Below, in pieces: positions 26,101-36,350 of a DNA stretch of 60,000 bases (position 1 is its first letter; each line of letters begins with the position of its first letter). The translations under genes were made by a program, and so were the position numbers. The notes under the pieces were generated by a model, which had not been told where the DNA came from, ran no database searches, and was given only the letters and a program-made list of their open reading frames with translations. The stretch is from Apostichopus japonicus (Eukaryota; Echinodermata; Holothuroidea; Aspidochirotida; Stichopodidae). The stretch is taken from positions 17,637,810-17,697,809 of the forward strand of contig NC_092575.1 of NCBI RefSeq assembly GCF_037975245.1. Reading direction: 5' to 3'.

Positions 26101-26741
26101 AGCTTGCGAGGGTAGACGATGACATCGACAACATCCGAGAGAGTCTGGAGGTTTTGCCTCTCTCGGAGACGGATTCTAGTTCGGTGTCTGACGGGAGGGC
26201 CAACGGTGGTAGTCTGAACGGTGTCAGCGACGCCAGGAGATCCCTGACGGAAGAATTAGATGATTTAGATAACGGCGATGCGGGAAATCTCACTCCTGAA
26301 ATTGTAGCTCCTCCCGGACTCCAAGAGGAGTTTCATGACACTGTGGAAGATCACAAAAGAGCGTCCAATGGTGGACCTAAGGTGGGGGAAAACTTGAGCT
26401 TGAAGGACAAGCCCTCCGTGGTCCCTCCTGGACCAGCCGAGGGTGACGATCAGAGGAAGGAGGTCATAATAACACCTCCAGCTGTTCATCCGAGGAAACC
26501 TACTCCCCTTCCTCTGGATGGTCACGTCACAGATAAGAAACCCACAGCGGTCTGTTCTCACCCTGCGGTGGAGAGCAGGAAAGATGTCCCAGTGTCAAAG
26601 ACGATGTTACCACGGCCAAAGACGAAATCGGGTAAGAAACCAGTTCCCCTTCCCAAAAGGAAAGCGCTGGAAAGAAAAGTTGCAAAGGGTCCGGCGACTC
26701 AAGGTCAGTTGGGTAATTCGCTGATTACAGACAAACTGTAG
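8029..26741 (+). CDS. TBC1D10: TBC1D10/EPI64-family Rab GTPase-activating protein, partial at 5' end (7 exons)
   Basis: Joining 8029-8128, 9775-9882, 10404-10625, 18802-18942, 20270-20384, 23739-23893 and 24534-26741 gives 1015 uninterrupted codons; every junction has GT-AG sites and matching phase. The order follows vertebrate TBC1D10A/B/C: a [12 protein letters not shown] lead-in, [16 protein letters not shown], then the TBC domain. The arginine finger (IVKDLDR, R90 of this partial numbering) and glutamine finger (YCQ, Q127) are both present, so GAP activity is expected. Known EPI64 relatives inactivate Rab35, Rab27A and Rab8 at the plasma membrane and recycling endosomes. The tail after the TBC domain (about 730 residues) is acidic, Ser/Pro-rich and far longer than in human TBC1D10A (about 508 aa in total). 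The first exon acceptor needs two bases of a codon from an upstream exon that I could not locate in 1-8028, so the N-terminus is missing. Which of the three vertebrate paralogues it equals cannot be said; a single pre-duplication orthologue is likely. Confidence 0.93.
8154..8450. repeat. GACA/CA microsatellite and copy A of a CA-bounded repeat element
   Basis: GACA-type repeats (8158-8200) and CA repeats (about 8226-8250) lead into GGTGTGTTTTACATTCAGAC, then a ~160-bp unit. Similar units occur at 46538-46716 and 46738-46918. It starts about 120 bases after the donor of TBC1D10 exon a. Confidence 0.65.
9775..9882 (+). CDS. TBC1D10: TBC1D10 exon b (start of TBC domain)
   Basis: Exactly 36 codons in phase 0, from acceptor ttctag to donor CAG|gtaact. 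It encodes [20 protein letters not shown] followed by [16 protein letters not shown]. The R..KGIP..LR...W block is the N-terminal signature of TBC domains, where GIP begins the fold. Confidence 0.92.
10404..10625 (+). CDS. TBC1D10: TBC1D10 exon c (catalytic core: Arg and Gln fingers)
   Basis: Exactly 74 codons in phase 0, acceptor gaccag, donor GAG|gtttgt. It holds IVKDLDR followed by QFPFHEMF, the IxxDxxR arginine-finger motif, and [18 protein letters not shown], the YxQ glutamine-finger motif. Both catalytic residues are intact. An ATG 27 bases upstream (10377) is in frame but lies in the intron. Confidence 0.95.
11618..12262. mobile_element. Candidate inverted-repeat element with internal 134-codon frame
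   Basis: The left arm has GTACCAACCATGGAGGGTCA (about 11627-11646). Its near reverse complement TGACCTTCCATGGTTGGTAT is at about 12238-12257. Between them a minus-strand frame (12129-11725) of 134 codons is open but has no recognised domain. Clear target duplications were not found, so mobile origin is inference. Confidence 0.4.
13058..13490. repeat. Tandem duplication of a ~214-bp unit
   Basis: Two adjacent copies, 13058-13270 and 13272-13490, both begin GACTGCTCTACAGG. Both contain AAACATAAATAAACAACTTC, GTTTACCAACCATGGAAT, GAGAGGGTTTTGGTGCATCT and TAGATCGCTGTGTGAT. They differ by scattered substitutions and small indels. Short frames inside are shadows of the repeat. Confidence 0.88.
13825..14082. 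mobile_element. Non-autonomous hAT-like element (258 bp)
   Basis: The ends are inverted: CTGGGGTTTCTCATTAGT on the left and, read from the right, CAGGGTTTCTCAGTTAAT. This CAGGGNTTCTCA type of end is familiar from Charlie-like hAT elements. The left flank is ATCTAGAA (13817-13824), which fits the nTCTAGAn target preference of that group; the right flank ATCAGCAA (14083-14090) matches it at 6 of 8 positions, as expected for a decayed target duplication. No transposase frame. Confidence 0.6.
17947..17987. repeat. Strong perfect-stem hairpin
   Basis: ATTTTGGGGCCAACACTG (17947-17964), loop ATCA, then CAGTGTTTGGCCCCAAAAT. The arms pair over 18 bases with one bulged T. Possibly the core of a small palindromic element; the function is unknown. 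Confidence 0.8.
18530..18665 (-). repeat. Dispersed ~150-bp repeat family, reverse copy
   Basis: On the minus strand it reads ACAACCTCAGCACTCTC, ACTGGTAACCTTTTAATACT, GTGCGCCCTCTATGGCCG and CTCCCTTTTCATTCTAC. This is the same order as the plus-strand copies. It lies 140 bases upstream of TBC1D10 exon d. Confidence 0.72.
18802..18942 (+). CDS. TBC1D10: TBC1D10 exon d (TBC domain, middle)
   Basis: Exactly 47 codons in phase 0 between acceptor ttcgacag and donor ATG|gtgagt. The start [20 protein letters not shown] and the following [16 protein letters not shown] match the post-catalytic helices of the EPI64 TBC domain. It follows an 8.2-kb intron, the longest of this gene. Confidence 0.93.
20270..20384 (+). 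CDS. TBC1D10: TBC1D10 exon e (TBC domain, C-terminal half)
   Basis: The acceptor tctttgcag follows a good pyrimidine tract; the donor is GAAG|gtagga. It encodes [20 protein letters not shown] then [19 protein letters not shown], with the last codon split after one base. The W-F-x-x-x-F-x-R-x-L-P and VLRVWD blocks are diagnostic of TBC domains. Confidence 0.94.
20450..20775 (-). mobile_element. tRNA-derived SINE (Leu/Ser-like head)
   Basis: Read on the minus strand, the head shows an A-box-like TGGACGAGTGACTAGG and a B box GGGTTCGATACCC (complement of 20693-20705), spaced as in a long-variable-arm tRNA. A unique body follows, then an ATA/AAT-rich tail at about 20485-20450. It sits just after TBC1D10 exon e, in intron 5. 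Confidence 0.72.
21827..22322 (+). repeat. Direct duplication flanking a dispersed-repeat copy
   Basis: A ~140-bp unit starting ATTCTGCTACAATACAAGTA occurs at 21827-21968 and again at 22184-22322, both ending near AGTCCAAATTTGCT or GGTCCAAATTTACT. Between them (21973-22140) sits a clear copy of the dispersed ~150-bp family. Upstream (21480-21826) the phrase TGATTGTGTGGGTT recurs three times. Confidence 0.75.
22323..23738. other. TBC1D10 intron 5, remainder
   Basis: AT-rich sequence with poly-G (about 22616-22624) and T runs. A weak B-box-like GCGTTCGATCAAA near 23525 is not enough to call a SINE. No exon seen. Confidence 0.5.
23739..23893 (+). CDS. TBC1D10: TBC1D10 exon f (end of TBC domain)
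   Basis: The acceptor is ttttatag and the donor GAG|gtaagc. It completes the split Gly and reads [20 protein letters not shown] and onward to [10 protein letters not shown]. It carries the final amphipathic helices of the TBC fold and the linker that in EPI64 proteins precedes the coiled, charged tail. Confidence 0.93.
24534..26741 (+). CDS. TBC1D10: TBC1D10 terminal exon: long acidic, Ser/Pro-rich C-terminal tail
   Basis: A single 736-codon exon including the stop, acceptor gtttcacag. It opens with [20 protein letters not shown] and RRNAMRSRQ, matching the helix after the TBC domain in EPI64 proteins, so the ATG at 24534 is an internal Met and not a gene start. The tail has two polybasic clusters (KKKKKKVR and [14 protein letters not shown]), a glycine run, an EEEEE run and two similar LP-x-(L/P)-(P-)x-S-(I/V)-ED motifs. 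Proline-rich basic stretches near the end ([18 protein letters not shown]) look like SH3-ligand sites. The protein ends ITDKL: D at -2 and L at 0 fit a class III PDZ ligand, whereas human EPI64 ends with a class I DTYL motif that binds EBP50. No globular domain is recognised here. GC content is visibly higher than in the flanking introns. Confidence 0.92.
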   Translation: MLKIHVFEKDLESEHSLTVARRNAMRSRQLSKDSAADMLKSIEALKKKKKKVRPPQSTEADETRSMISLVGYGNESPVKHKKKREKKKTKERDPGVSIYNQTVKPAWSEPELINVEELLDQTLPNSYPDPMANGREKIGQIEYDNGHKNLITSRHNSKSESALNIAANYKLAQAPSDDSNIHEETMDSSLSDSRKGAVKTEEDHWMDTSPSKSSSAIQEDSDTSSAATSEFHDVEDTGLVTFVRPSYEDGGGGGGSGRRKQSVDSSHSLTKEGNLPQFAIQLPGEADRHEEFEAKFEKHILDLSFDGEEAMQQSSSGESEQKFESPTGGMQQIPANDKDTTHDLNDKQADVNEEFGIGNLATGPQTLNDGNASTQNELPPLPGSIEDSIHTGPSVHHVKGQDSNQVTLSGEEEEEILGPSVNARSTPSSVDHSDLDSFPPPPLEMMDDGIQERVEPSEEMSDKAEMEEPRSTHWEGPVLSDNTVNGAEAIADLPLPDSVEDNFQEATLTKGGTESPGEAPRQELARVDDDIDNIRESLEVLPLSETDSSSVSDGRANGGSLNGVSDARRSLTEELDDLDNGDAGNLTPEIVAPPGLQEEFHDTVEDHKRASNGGPKVGENLSLKDKPSVVPPGPAEGDDQRKEVIITPPAVHPRKPTPLPLDGHVTDKKPTAVCSHPAVESRKDVPVSKTMLPRPKTKSGKKPVPLPKRKALERKVAKGPATQGQLGNSLITDKL

Positions 26742-27149
26742 GAGGGAGTCGAAGGTTTCTCGTCATTCCAGAGAGTAAAGGGCATAATTTTAACTTGACA
26801 TCTTGTAGATACAGCTCCATGGTATTCCAGTATTAAATGAAACAAGGAGCAGAGTTGTAACCAAGAATATTTAGGTCTGCTGTCTCTTTTTACCTGAAGT
26901 TGTGTGATTTTTTTAATCTGTATTTGTCCGAAAGTCACAGAAACAGTCACACGCTGAGCACTTTTCAACTCAGTATTTAAAAATGTATGCTGTCCCTATA
27001 GGTATAAAATAATTCAGTAGAATTTCCCAATTGCGGGGAATTTTCGAAGTAGGCAGTTTTTGAGGACTGTTGGAGATCTCCACACTGCATCCAACCATCA
27101 TAAACAGCGTAGCGTGATGGACATATTTTAAATCCATGTTGTCAATAAA
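26742..27149 (+). other. Probable TBC1D10 3' UTR with candidate poly(A) signal
   Basis: No open frame continues after the TAG at 26739-26741. The first AATAAA downstream is at 27144-27149 (tcaataaacgtg), followed by T-rich sequence. Further AATAAA words at about 31427, 34014 and 34794 allow a longer UTR. Choice of end is inference; transcript data would settle it. Confidence 0.35.
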
Positions 27150-29739
27150 CGTGATTTCTCCGTCTTTTTGCAGAGATGATGTCGTCTAAGAGAAAGAAAT
27201 ATTACTAGAGAGGCAAGATATATAAATTTGTAAAATTCCTTGCCTTGTGTGTTTGATGCTTGAATTTTTTTTTTCTCAGATTTTGAAAAAAAACTCAGCT
27301 GTTTGAATTTTATTTTTCATTCCATGTCTGCATTTTGTAAGAGAGCTAATCACCATTTTTTATATTTTTTTTTAGTCTGCTTAGCTCACTGAATGCAAAC
27401 GCGACACCGATAGCAAAGAAAGAAACACTTGCGTCTTTCATATGTCAGATTAGAGAATACACATTCAGATGTAACCCTTAGCTGGCACTCTCCTGTTTAG
27501 CCGTAGTAGCTTGTAGTTTTAGTTCGTGCACAGTCATGGAAACGTCATAAAAATTTGAATACATTTTCAGGCACGGAAAAGTCAACCAGTAAAAGATGTA
27601 ATGTAAAATGTCATGCATAGAAAATGGAACAACTTTCTGATATTGTTTCCACTCGAGTCTTGCTTATTTCCTCCTGAAAATATTTTGCCCAAAATCTGAT
27701 ATTCTATGAAAAAGGTCATGAGATTTGTTAAAGGTTATCATGGAAAAGTCTTGGAATTTTAGTTTGAAGAAAGCATGTTAACTCCTCTGTGCATGGAAAC
27801 CATTCAGCTCGCTGGCCATGTCATATCACTCCTTCAAATTCATAACACATCAAAATATTGCTTGAAACTTGGCTCAAAGTAAAGTCATTGTACGTCTGAA
27901 AATCCGACATTGATCCGGATTGTAGTAGAAGACCTCATAAGAGTAAATAAGTGATAAATGTTTTGAAAGATTTTTTCATCAGTTTATATTTTAATTTCTA
28001 AATAGCTAGAAATGGCTGAAACAAATAACCATTATTAATGAAAGTTATGAATTTGGAAACTTTTTTTTTTGTGCCAAAACACAAGTTTTGAGAACTTTTA
28101 GCAAGGAAAGACAGGAATTTTTAGGTGTGTTTTTTTTTTAAAAGTTGCTGTTTTTGTTGTTGCCATGCCGACTCGTTAAATATTCCTCTCATTTGTGTCT
28201 TTTATGATGCATGGCTTGTGTGAGTTTCTCTCGACGAAAACTGGTAAAGGAGTGGGCAATTTCAATGTAAAAATGCACCAATAACAGTTTTCATTGAGAT
28301 TAAACTTTGTATCCTCTCCTCCCCCTCCTCCCCTCCATCCCTTTCACCCCTCCCCATCCCCTCCCCTGGCTGTATAATGGCATTAATATTCATATCTGTA
28401 TAAATAAATATTCAATTCACAGTTTCTTTAATTATAACATTGTCACATATTTGTTACTTTTGTTACACCATTTTGAATTTATACACAAAGATAGTTTCAG
28501 TAAAAACAGTTAAATTTTTTTAAGTTTATACTGAATGAGTATTCAAGGGTATGAATGTACAAAACGTCACGATTACTTACTACCTTCAGTAATTCAGAAA
28601 TGTGCAGGACAAGGAATTCTCTGGGGGAATTGCTGAATTTTTAATGTATAATATTTTAGGGTTTGACTGGAAAGATAAAAAAACTATTTTATAGAGACAT
28701 GGTGATGGGAATGTGCAATGTTAAGTTGCCGCGGTAACCATATATAATTAATTTGATATCATGGAGATGTCTTTGGTTTTCTCCCCTTGATTTTCCCCTC
28801 TCGATGAAATATAATCTATTGAAGCAGGTATACCGATATTTCTTTGACAGACAAAGTGGTACTTACAAGAAAACTAAAAAAAAAAATTCCACTTTACTAG
28901 TAAAAAAAAAAAAGGCACCCCTATCTGAATATCATGTTTCTAACCATATGTATGGTTGTTTGAAGTCTACTTAATATAATAGGTTTGGTCAAGTAAATCC
29001 ATCACAACTCCAGGAAATTGAATTCAGTTTGTTAAAACATGATGTCATCGCAGCATATATCTTTTGTTCAAAAGTTTTCTTGTTATTTGTTTCTCCTTGA
29101 ATGTGATAAATTTGGAAATGTATCAATGGCCTATGAATTCTTGAAAATGTATTTTTTAATTTTTTTTTGGATAAACAGAGTATTATCTACCATTGTGGGT
29201 GAATGATTTCATTTTAATTTTTTTTTATCGAAAACCATTACAAGGAGAAACAAATGACACATGCATTTGTTTGACTGTGGTGGACGGGATGTATGTTATT
29301 GCACTGTTGCCAGATGCCTTCATGAAAAGACATTTTCACCGATCTTTTAAGATTCAAATCATCACCGTTGCAAAAGGGGAAAAAAAAATTCCAAAGTAAG
29401 CCACTCGGTCAACTTCTGTCACGAATATGCAAACATTCTCACCAGAACCAAGATTACAATTGTAAAGTGATAAGGTACGCTGGTCAACTGTGCATGTTGA
29501 TCAGCATGCAACATTTGCAACTTGTTGATCTTCGAGGCACCAGAGTTTCCAAACCGTTTAAAGCTAAGTGGAGGAATCAAAACAGGGTTCATGTAAATAT
29601 CTCAAACAATTGTTGGTATTCACTTACATATTTATCACTGTGAATTCAACCTGAAACTTGTTTTTTTTTTTCACCAGTGAGGCAAGAAATACAAGTTTTG
29701 ATTCCTTTAAAAAAAAGAAAAAAGTAAGAGCTATGTGTT

Positions 29740-30030
29740 GGTGATGATGGTAGACTGAACCTCATGCTTGGTATGTAGATCCATCCTGTTTAATAAAAGG
29801 AACCCGACTGACTCATTTCTCTGGTCAGTAGATATCTGTCTGGAAAACTCTTCAAAATATCGTGCTTGGTATGTAGGTCCACCTTAGTGAATACAAAACA
29901 AGTATGTTATTTTATGCAGATAAAACATGTCATTTGAGGTCAACAGAGTGTAAAATCAGAAAAAAAACCTTTGTAAACATGGTAACTCGAAAAAGCTAAC
30001 ACTTACGTTCTTACTTTAGGTATGTAAGTT
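29740..30030 (+). repeat. Diverged cluster of the ~125-bp repeat
   Basis: CTTGGTATGTAGATCCATCC and CTTGGTATGTAGGTCCACCT recur about 103 bp apart, followed by GAGGTCAACAGAGTGTAAAA and CTTTGTAAACATGGTAACTC. The order parallels the better preserved array at 34925-35300. Confidence 0.5.
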
Positions 30031-33000
30031 TCGCATCAGAACCTTATTGTCGACAATGGTCAACACTGAAAATGTTGTGTGCGGTGTTCACATGAAATAC
30101 ATTCTCATAGAAAAATGTAGCAAGGAGTCACTAAGCCTGTCGACTTTCTGGTGTGAAAAGTTACTCTTATTAGAGCTGGGTAAGCTATAATGGTGAAAAA
30201 TTCGAAGAAAAATGTGTTTTTTAAAAAAAAAAAATTTAAGCCTATCAAGAACATTGTTAGTGGGATAAAGCAGAGTGACTTTGTTGAAGTGAATTAAAGA
30301 GCTGGTGCTGATTAATACAGATCTATATCTATACCTCATTCACAGTTATTCGGAATTAATTTATTCATGGTACAGATGCCACTGAAAGCTATATCTTTAA
30401 CCACTTAAGGATGTAGTTGGTTGACCAATCCTAACACTTATTCACAGGCTTTTAGCTCTTCAGGTGCTGGTAACTATGGTAACCATGTGAGAACATTTTC
30501 TTAAACTATTATATGCAAATTAAAAGCCAGGGCTTTTAGGTACATCAGCTGTGAGGTAGTATCTTTAACAAAGGTAAACAGACTTTCTCAGTGTGTTTGA
30601 CTATCTGCTATTTCACTGATCATGCTAAAAGTAAGTCATAAACGATTTCTGCTTTTTGCTCAAATACATTGCATGCTTTTGTTGCAAACATAGCAAGCTT
30701 CTCTAAGAGACCAAAAAGACATGGGTTTGATGTATGAATCATAGTGCTTCTGAAAAGTCACTGTTTTAGAACTTTGACCTCATGTCACAAAACTCATCAA
30801 TAGATTATTTTTCTTCTCCGAAGGTGCTCTTTGCAAAGTTTAACGATATCAACAAGTTCCCTGCTTGTGGTGCCTGCTAACAGCAGATTGCGTGGAATAG
30901 TCAGAGTGCTGTAAACTGGCAATTTTCTTTTGCTCGCTGAGAAAATGAAACAATTTTTGATAAGGTTTTAAATTATGAGTTCACAGTAACTTGTTCATTA
31001 CATGTGGGAAATCATTCTAGTAGAAGTAAACATTCTTTTTATTCCTCCATATAGTGAAATAAATATTATTTGTTAATAGTATAATTTTGTTTTAATTAAT
31101 AGAAGCATTCCATTGTTTCAGTTACATTTCCAGTTATTCAAAAATCTCGTCTTTCGTTCTGTTTTTGTACTTTATTATGACGAGAGAAGTAAAATTACGA
31201 AAATGATATGAAGTTACAGTTTTAGTTCTTGCCATAATGAAAATGTGTTGCCTATTTTTGTATTGATCAAGTTCAGTGTGTTACGTTTATTAAATATTCC
31301 GTTTTATGAAGTCGAGTTCAATGATAGGTAATGTGTAAAATATTTCAGTGTTTTCTACACAATTCATTTTGTTATTAACTATCTCCCTGTGGGCTTGTAA
31401 ACATGGCACTTTTTGTGCCTGTTTTCAATAAAAGTCAGTACCATTGGGGATGGTGGGAGGAGGGGTCAAAGGACAGTTGGGAAGGGTTAAAAAATCTTGG
31501 GGGCAAGGGAGGACATGTGAACTATTGGGGGGGGGTGAAAAGATTAGAAACGAGTTATCACAGTGGGAAAAATAATTTGGATAGTGGGGAAGAAATGGGA
31601 CTGTGAAAACATTTGAGACAGTGGGGAAATGTTTTTGTTTCTGGTACCAATTGTTTTCACACGGTCTGGTAGGGAAAAAGTAGGGAAAGTGGAGATCCTC
31701 TCTTCCGGATCTTGATTTTGCAATGTTAATTTCCTTTCAGTTTAACTGTGCATGCCTCAGAGTATTCATTGCTCTTTTAATAAAACAGGAGTCACAAAAA
31801 AACTGATAGATAAAAAGAGAGTATAGATTCTCCCCCAAAATATGTTAGTTGGGTTTTTTTCCCAATTTTGAAATTTTATGGAGAATCATTATTTCACTTT
31901 CAATCAAAACTTGAAATTTTTTTTTTTTTTTTATGTATTTTTTGTTAGAATAATTTTTTAAAATATGATTGTTATAATCAACCATTGTCAAAAATGAGCT
32001 ATTGTCAAAAATGATAAACAACCTCCGAAGTACAAATAATGGAAAAAAAGGAAAATATTTACATAATAAGTCTGATACAGTTCAATGAAAGCCGATTGGG
32101 AACGCTATCCATTAATGTGTAACGTCATCTTACTTAATACAACAGGGTTTAAGCGTGTGACACCAATAGATAACCCGCACGGCTAGCAGTAGTTTACAAG
32201 GAAGTGCTATAGTATGAAGGCAAGAGATCTTATTTTGCTGGACAAAAAACTTGGTGCTTGTTTTTTATATCAATTCAAACCTTAGTCACTGAGAAATTAT
32301 CTAAAAAGTCTTTTGATGCTGCAATGAAAAAAACTGCAGTGGGTTCTATTACAATTCTTTAAATCTGCTTGATTTTACTCAACTCAAATAATCTTGTTGA
32401 TAGTATTTTGCCCAATGATCAAAATTGATTTGTCCATTTACCACATATAGGGAATACTAACGTACTGTGTTGTTAAGGTGCTCTCGCCACATTGTTCAAA
32501 AATTTCCACAATAATTAGGTAGACAGTGTGAGCTGTGGTGATGAAAAAAAAAAGGCCATACGATGAGTTGCTTTTATACTATATTTGTAAAGCAGAATGA
32601 TGTTCTAAGTTCAGGGTGTCTCTTGAAAATTTTCCTCTAGCTAAAAAGAGTCTTATTTGACAGCATTTTATACTGCAATTCAGAATTTGAAGATTTTAAA
32701 TGTTTTCTGTATTTCTGTGGTTCCCGTTTTTTCTGATTTTTTTTCATTTCTTAACATTTCATTTCTCTTTCTACATTTCATGAAAACAGCACAAAGCTTT
32801 CAGAGTAGCATTCTGCATTGAATTTTCGACACTCATTCTCTTCACATGATAATAATAATACAGTGATCTCATCTATAGGTCATCACGATTGCCTCCAAAT
32901 TATGCTAGAAAGTTAAATAATGGTCACCTGTGCTCAAATCTCTACCTGCAGATTTATCTCCTTTCTCCAAGCATTTTGACATCCCTTGGAATTTAAATGT

Positions 33001-34924
33001 CCACTTTACATTTATCATATTGCCTATTGATAGTCAAAACTCTCCTGGATAAAATTATTTGTAAACTTTTCCGAAATTTTTGCAAATAACAAATTTGGGG
33101 CTAATACTGATGACCTATAAACTTTCCAAGTCGTTCGTCAAATTTTGAACCCCCAAAAAGGGAGAAAGAGAAAAGTTTGGGGGCGGTATTCATAAACAGT
33201 GCTTTCTTTGATCTATTACAATCATACCTGTTTGTTGTCCCGAACCAGAGATAGAAATGTTACTTGCAGCTGTTGAAGAGCTATGTAGAATACATATATA
33301 CAATGGATGCAAGGCAATGTAAGCTGTGTTTGTACACACTTACAAAAAATAAATCTTCATGAACTAACATTGGAAAATAAATTGGATGCTTTTTGCAACT
33401 TGTGATCCATTTGTATGTTTTTGATGAATATCAACATAAATTGGTCCTTTGAGGCCCTTGTACTCAAACTGGGGGTTGCGGACCTAGGGTTTTTAAAGGT
33501 CAACAAAAACATTTTGGAAAGTCGCCCAAAAACTTGAGTCTCGCTTATGAAATTGTTTGAAGAAAGCTGAATAGTTTATATTTTTCGGGGGGGGGGGGGG
33601 GGAATGAGAAAATATATTGAACAAATATAACCTTTGTTAAAAGTTTCCATATTAAGACATTCTGGAAAACAATTATATGAAGTGAAAAATATGTTCATTT
33701 CTGATAAAGCCAGAATTAATTTGCAATTTTTAGTATTAAAATGGTTTGAAGAGTAATGTAGGATACATATCTACTATGGCTGCAAAAGCTATGCAAATAA
33801 CCACCCCCCTCCTCCCCTCCCCATCCCTGGTGTCAGGACCATGTGTCATTATTTCCAAGTATTGAGGAGTTTTCAAGTAGGCAATAATATCAGTGAAATA
33901 GAGTTTTGAGCTTGCGCGACCATTACTTGACTTTTTTAGCATATTTAGTAGCTAACTGTTAGAATTCATTTTTGATATTCCCAATGAATGGAAGGTTTGT
34001 TTTGAGGTTATTGAATAAAATAGGTCACATGTCTATTTTAAATAACTCACATGAAGCATCTTTAAAAAATTCAACCGTCGGCGTTTCATCTTCATGACAG
34101 TAAGTGCTTCATAGGACGTGTCCTTGATTTATTTACCATGCATTACAAACATGTTTAATATGTATTAATTTGTTTAAAAGCTACTGTTTTTTCCTTGGGT
34201 TTATGTTGGCAGCAACAATCGGTACATGTGATATTTTATTGATCTGGGTGTGAAACTCGTTTAGCTAGTGATATTTGAAAACGGTAGTTTTACAAAACAT
34301 AAAAAAAAAAATTAAGACTTGACATTGAATGCAACCTCCACTGACAACAATGTTTTGTGTTTTTTGGGTTCCATATTAAAAGTTTGTCACATCAAAATTG
34401 ATTATTTCAAAATAAAAGCTTTAGAAAATGCTTTATGTAAATAGAATATGATATGAAAATAATAATGCCATGGAGAAGGAAAAAAAAAAAAATTCACTTG
34501 TTGCAACTACAGCTGGTGACTAGGCCAAAAACCCCCCAGTTTTAGGAAAATGTGTATATGAATTTTAACCTTTTTTTTGGCCCACCTGGTTGACTTCATC
34601 AACCCTGGAAGTGAGTAGGGATGATTAAATATTAAAGTGATTAGGTATTTGTTGGGAAGTGAACTTCAGTGATATCGAATATGATGTAGTTTGTGTTTTA
34701 ACTGTATTTTAATGACATTATAAATGTAAAGAAAAATATTTGTATGAAATTGCATTTTTTCCCCTTGTCTTATTGTTCAGCAACATGCTGCAAATAAATC
34801 ATGAATATCAATGATGCTTGTTTAATTTTGCCATTTTTGGTTTCGGTGATAATCGTAACCTATGCATTCATGTGCATATGCATTCATGTGTGTGTGGGTG
34901 TGTGTGTGAGTGCGTTTGTGACGC

Positions 34925-35300
34925 CCAGCTTGTAAACATGATATCTCAAGAAGGAGGTCAGATGAATTTCATATTTAGTGTGTAGAAGTACCACATTGAG
35001 TACATTTGTTTGTACTATTGTTTTTGTGGAGATCAAAGGTCATTTGGGGTTACCAGGGGTCAAATTGTGAAAACCTTGTAAACACGATATCTCAAGATGA
35101 GACGCATGGGCATACTTCATATTTAGTGTGTATAAGTACCACGTTAAGTACAAGAAGTTATTGTTTTGGTGGAGGTCATTTGGGGTCACCAGGGGTCAAA
35201 ATGTGAAAACCTCATAAACACCATATCGAAGAAGGAAATCATGGGCAGACCTCATATTTAGTGTGTAGGAGTACAACATTGTGTAAAACAAGCCTATTGT
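34925..35300 (+). repeat. Three tandem copies of a ~125-bp repeat
   Basis: Each copy has CTTGTAAACAYGATATCTCA (or a variant), CATATTTAGTGTGTA, a GTACCAC..TGAGTAC block and GGTCATTTGGGGTYACCAGG. Copy starts are about 34929, 35069 and 35207. A GT microsatellite (34886-34915) precedes it. Confidence 0.8.
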
Positions 35301-36221
35301 TCTTGGATATGCGCACCCGTTTTTGTTTTTAACAGTGTGAAATGTTTTGTGAGATTCAGAGATCCCACCATGATTCTCACATGAAATTGTGAGAGTTGGT
35401 CGGTATGTGATATTGTGACTTCACATTCATCTGACAAAAAAGAACCCCCGATCTGAGTCAAATTCTTTGGCAATGACTATTTAAGCCCTTCCACATTTTG
35501 GGGGAGCAAACATGAACTTTGTAATCTCATGGCAACATTAGGTACTGGTGGAGACAATCATTTCAGGATACAAACAATAAAAAATACACTAATTTATGGG
35601 TGCTCACAATATTTATTGAAAGTGATATCTGAATGTAAATGGCAAGTAAATAGATTATTTAAATCAACAAGACAAATCATATTTAATAAACAATGGATTG
35701 AATTAACATGATGAATAAAGTATTAATAGAAGTGTGGACTCTAAATATTTCATTAATATATAACCAAGATAAATACGTACCTTAAATCTAAACAACAAAT
35801 TTTATTCCAAGCCACCACCAAAATAAGAGCACCTCCACCCAACCAAAAGTCAACTGTGTACACCAGTTTCTTTCTGCAGAAATAAAAGTCATCTCCTTTC
35901 AGGGAAAGCTGAAAAGCCAAGCTGCAAGTCACAACTACTACCAGTCATTTCTGGAGAAATTTGAGCCACTGGACCTGATCTGATGTGAAATGTATCCCAT
36001 GTATCTACATGGCCAGGAGGCCAAAGACCTCACTGATTCGGCAGTATTTTGTTACTTTAAAAGGAATAATTTTCTTCTAATTACAACACTTTTCCAGAGT
36101 TACTGTCCAGTCTCAACATATCTTGTTGCCTTTAATGACTATATGTAACAGTCCTTTCCAGATTCTAACTTGTTTTCCCTCCACCCAAACAAGGCACGGT
36201 CCATTCTTATATACAGAGAAA

Positions 36222-36350
36222 TGGTAGGCTAGGATAGGTATGTACCTCTGCTATGAAAGTGTGGTAGGCTAGGATAGGTATGTACCTCTGCTATGAAAGT
36301 GTGGTAGGCTAGGGTAGGTATGTACCTCTGCTATGAAAGTGTGGTAGGTT
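36222..36350 (+). repeat. 40-bp tandem repeat, three copies
   Basis: The unit GGTAGGCTAGGATAGGTATG plus TACCTCTGCTATGAAAGTGT is repeated three times with one A-to-G change. A diverged single copy in reverse orientation lies at about 17338-17382. Confidence 0.9.

Larger units (their letters stand above)
27150..36200. other. Intergenic, AT-rich, non-coding region between convergent genes
   Basis: No conserved coding sequence seen on either strand. Contains two clusters of a ~125-bp repeat (29740-30030, 34925-35300), poly-G at 33587-33602, C/T-rich 28310-28370 and many A/T runs. Part may be long 3' UTR of TBC1D10. Confidence 0.55.
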
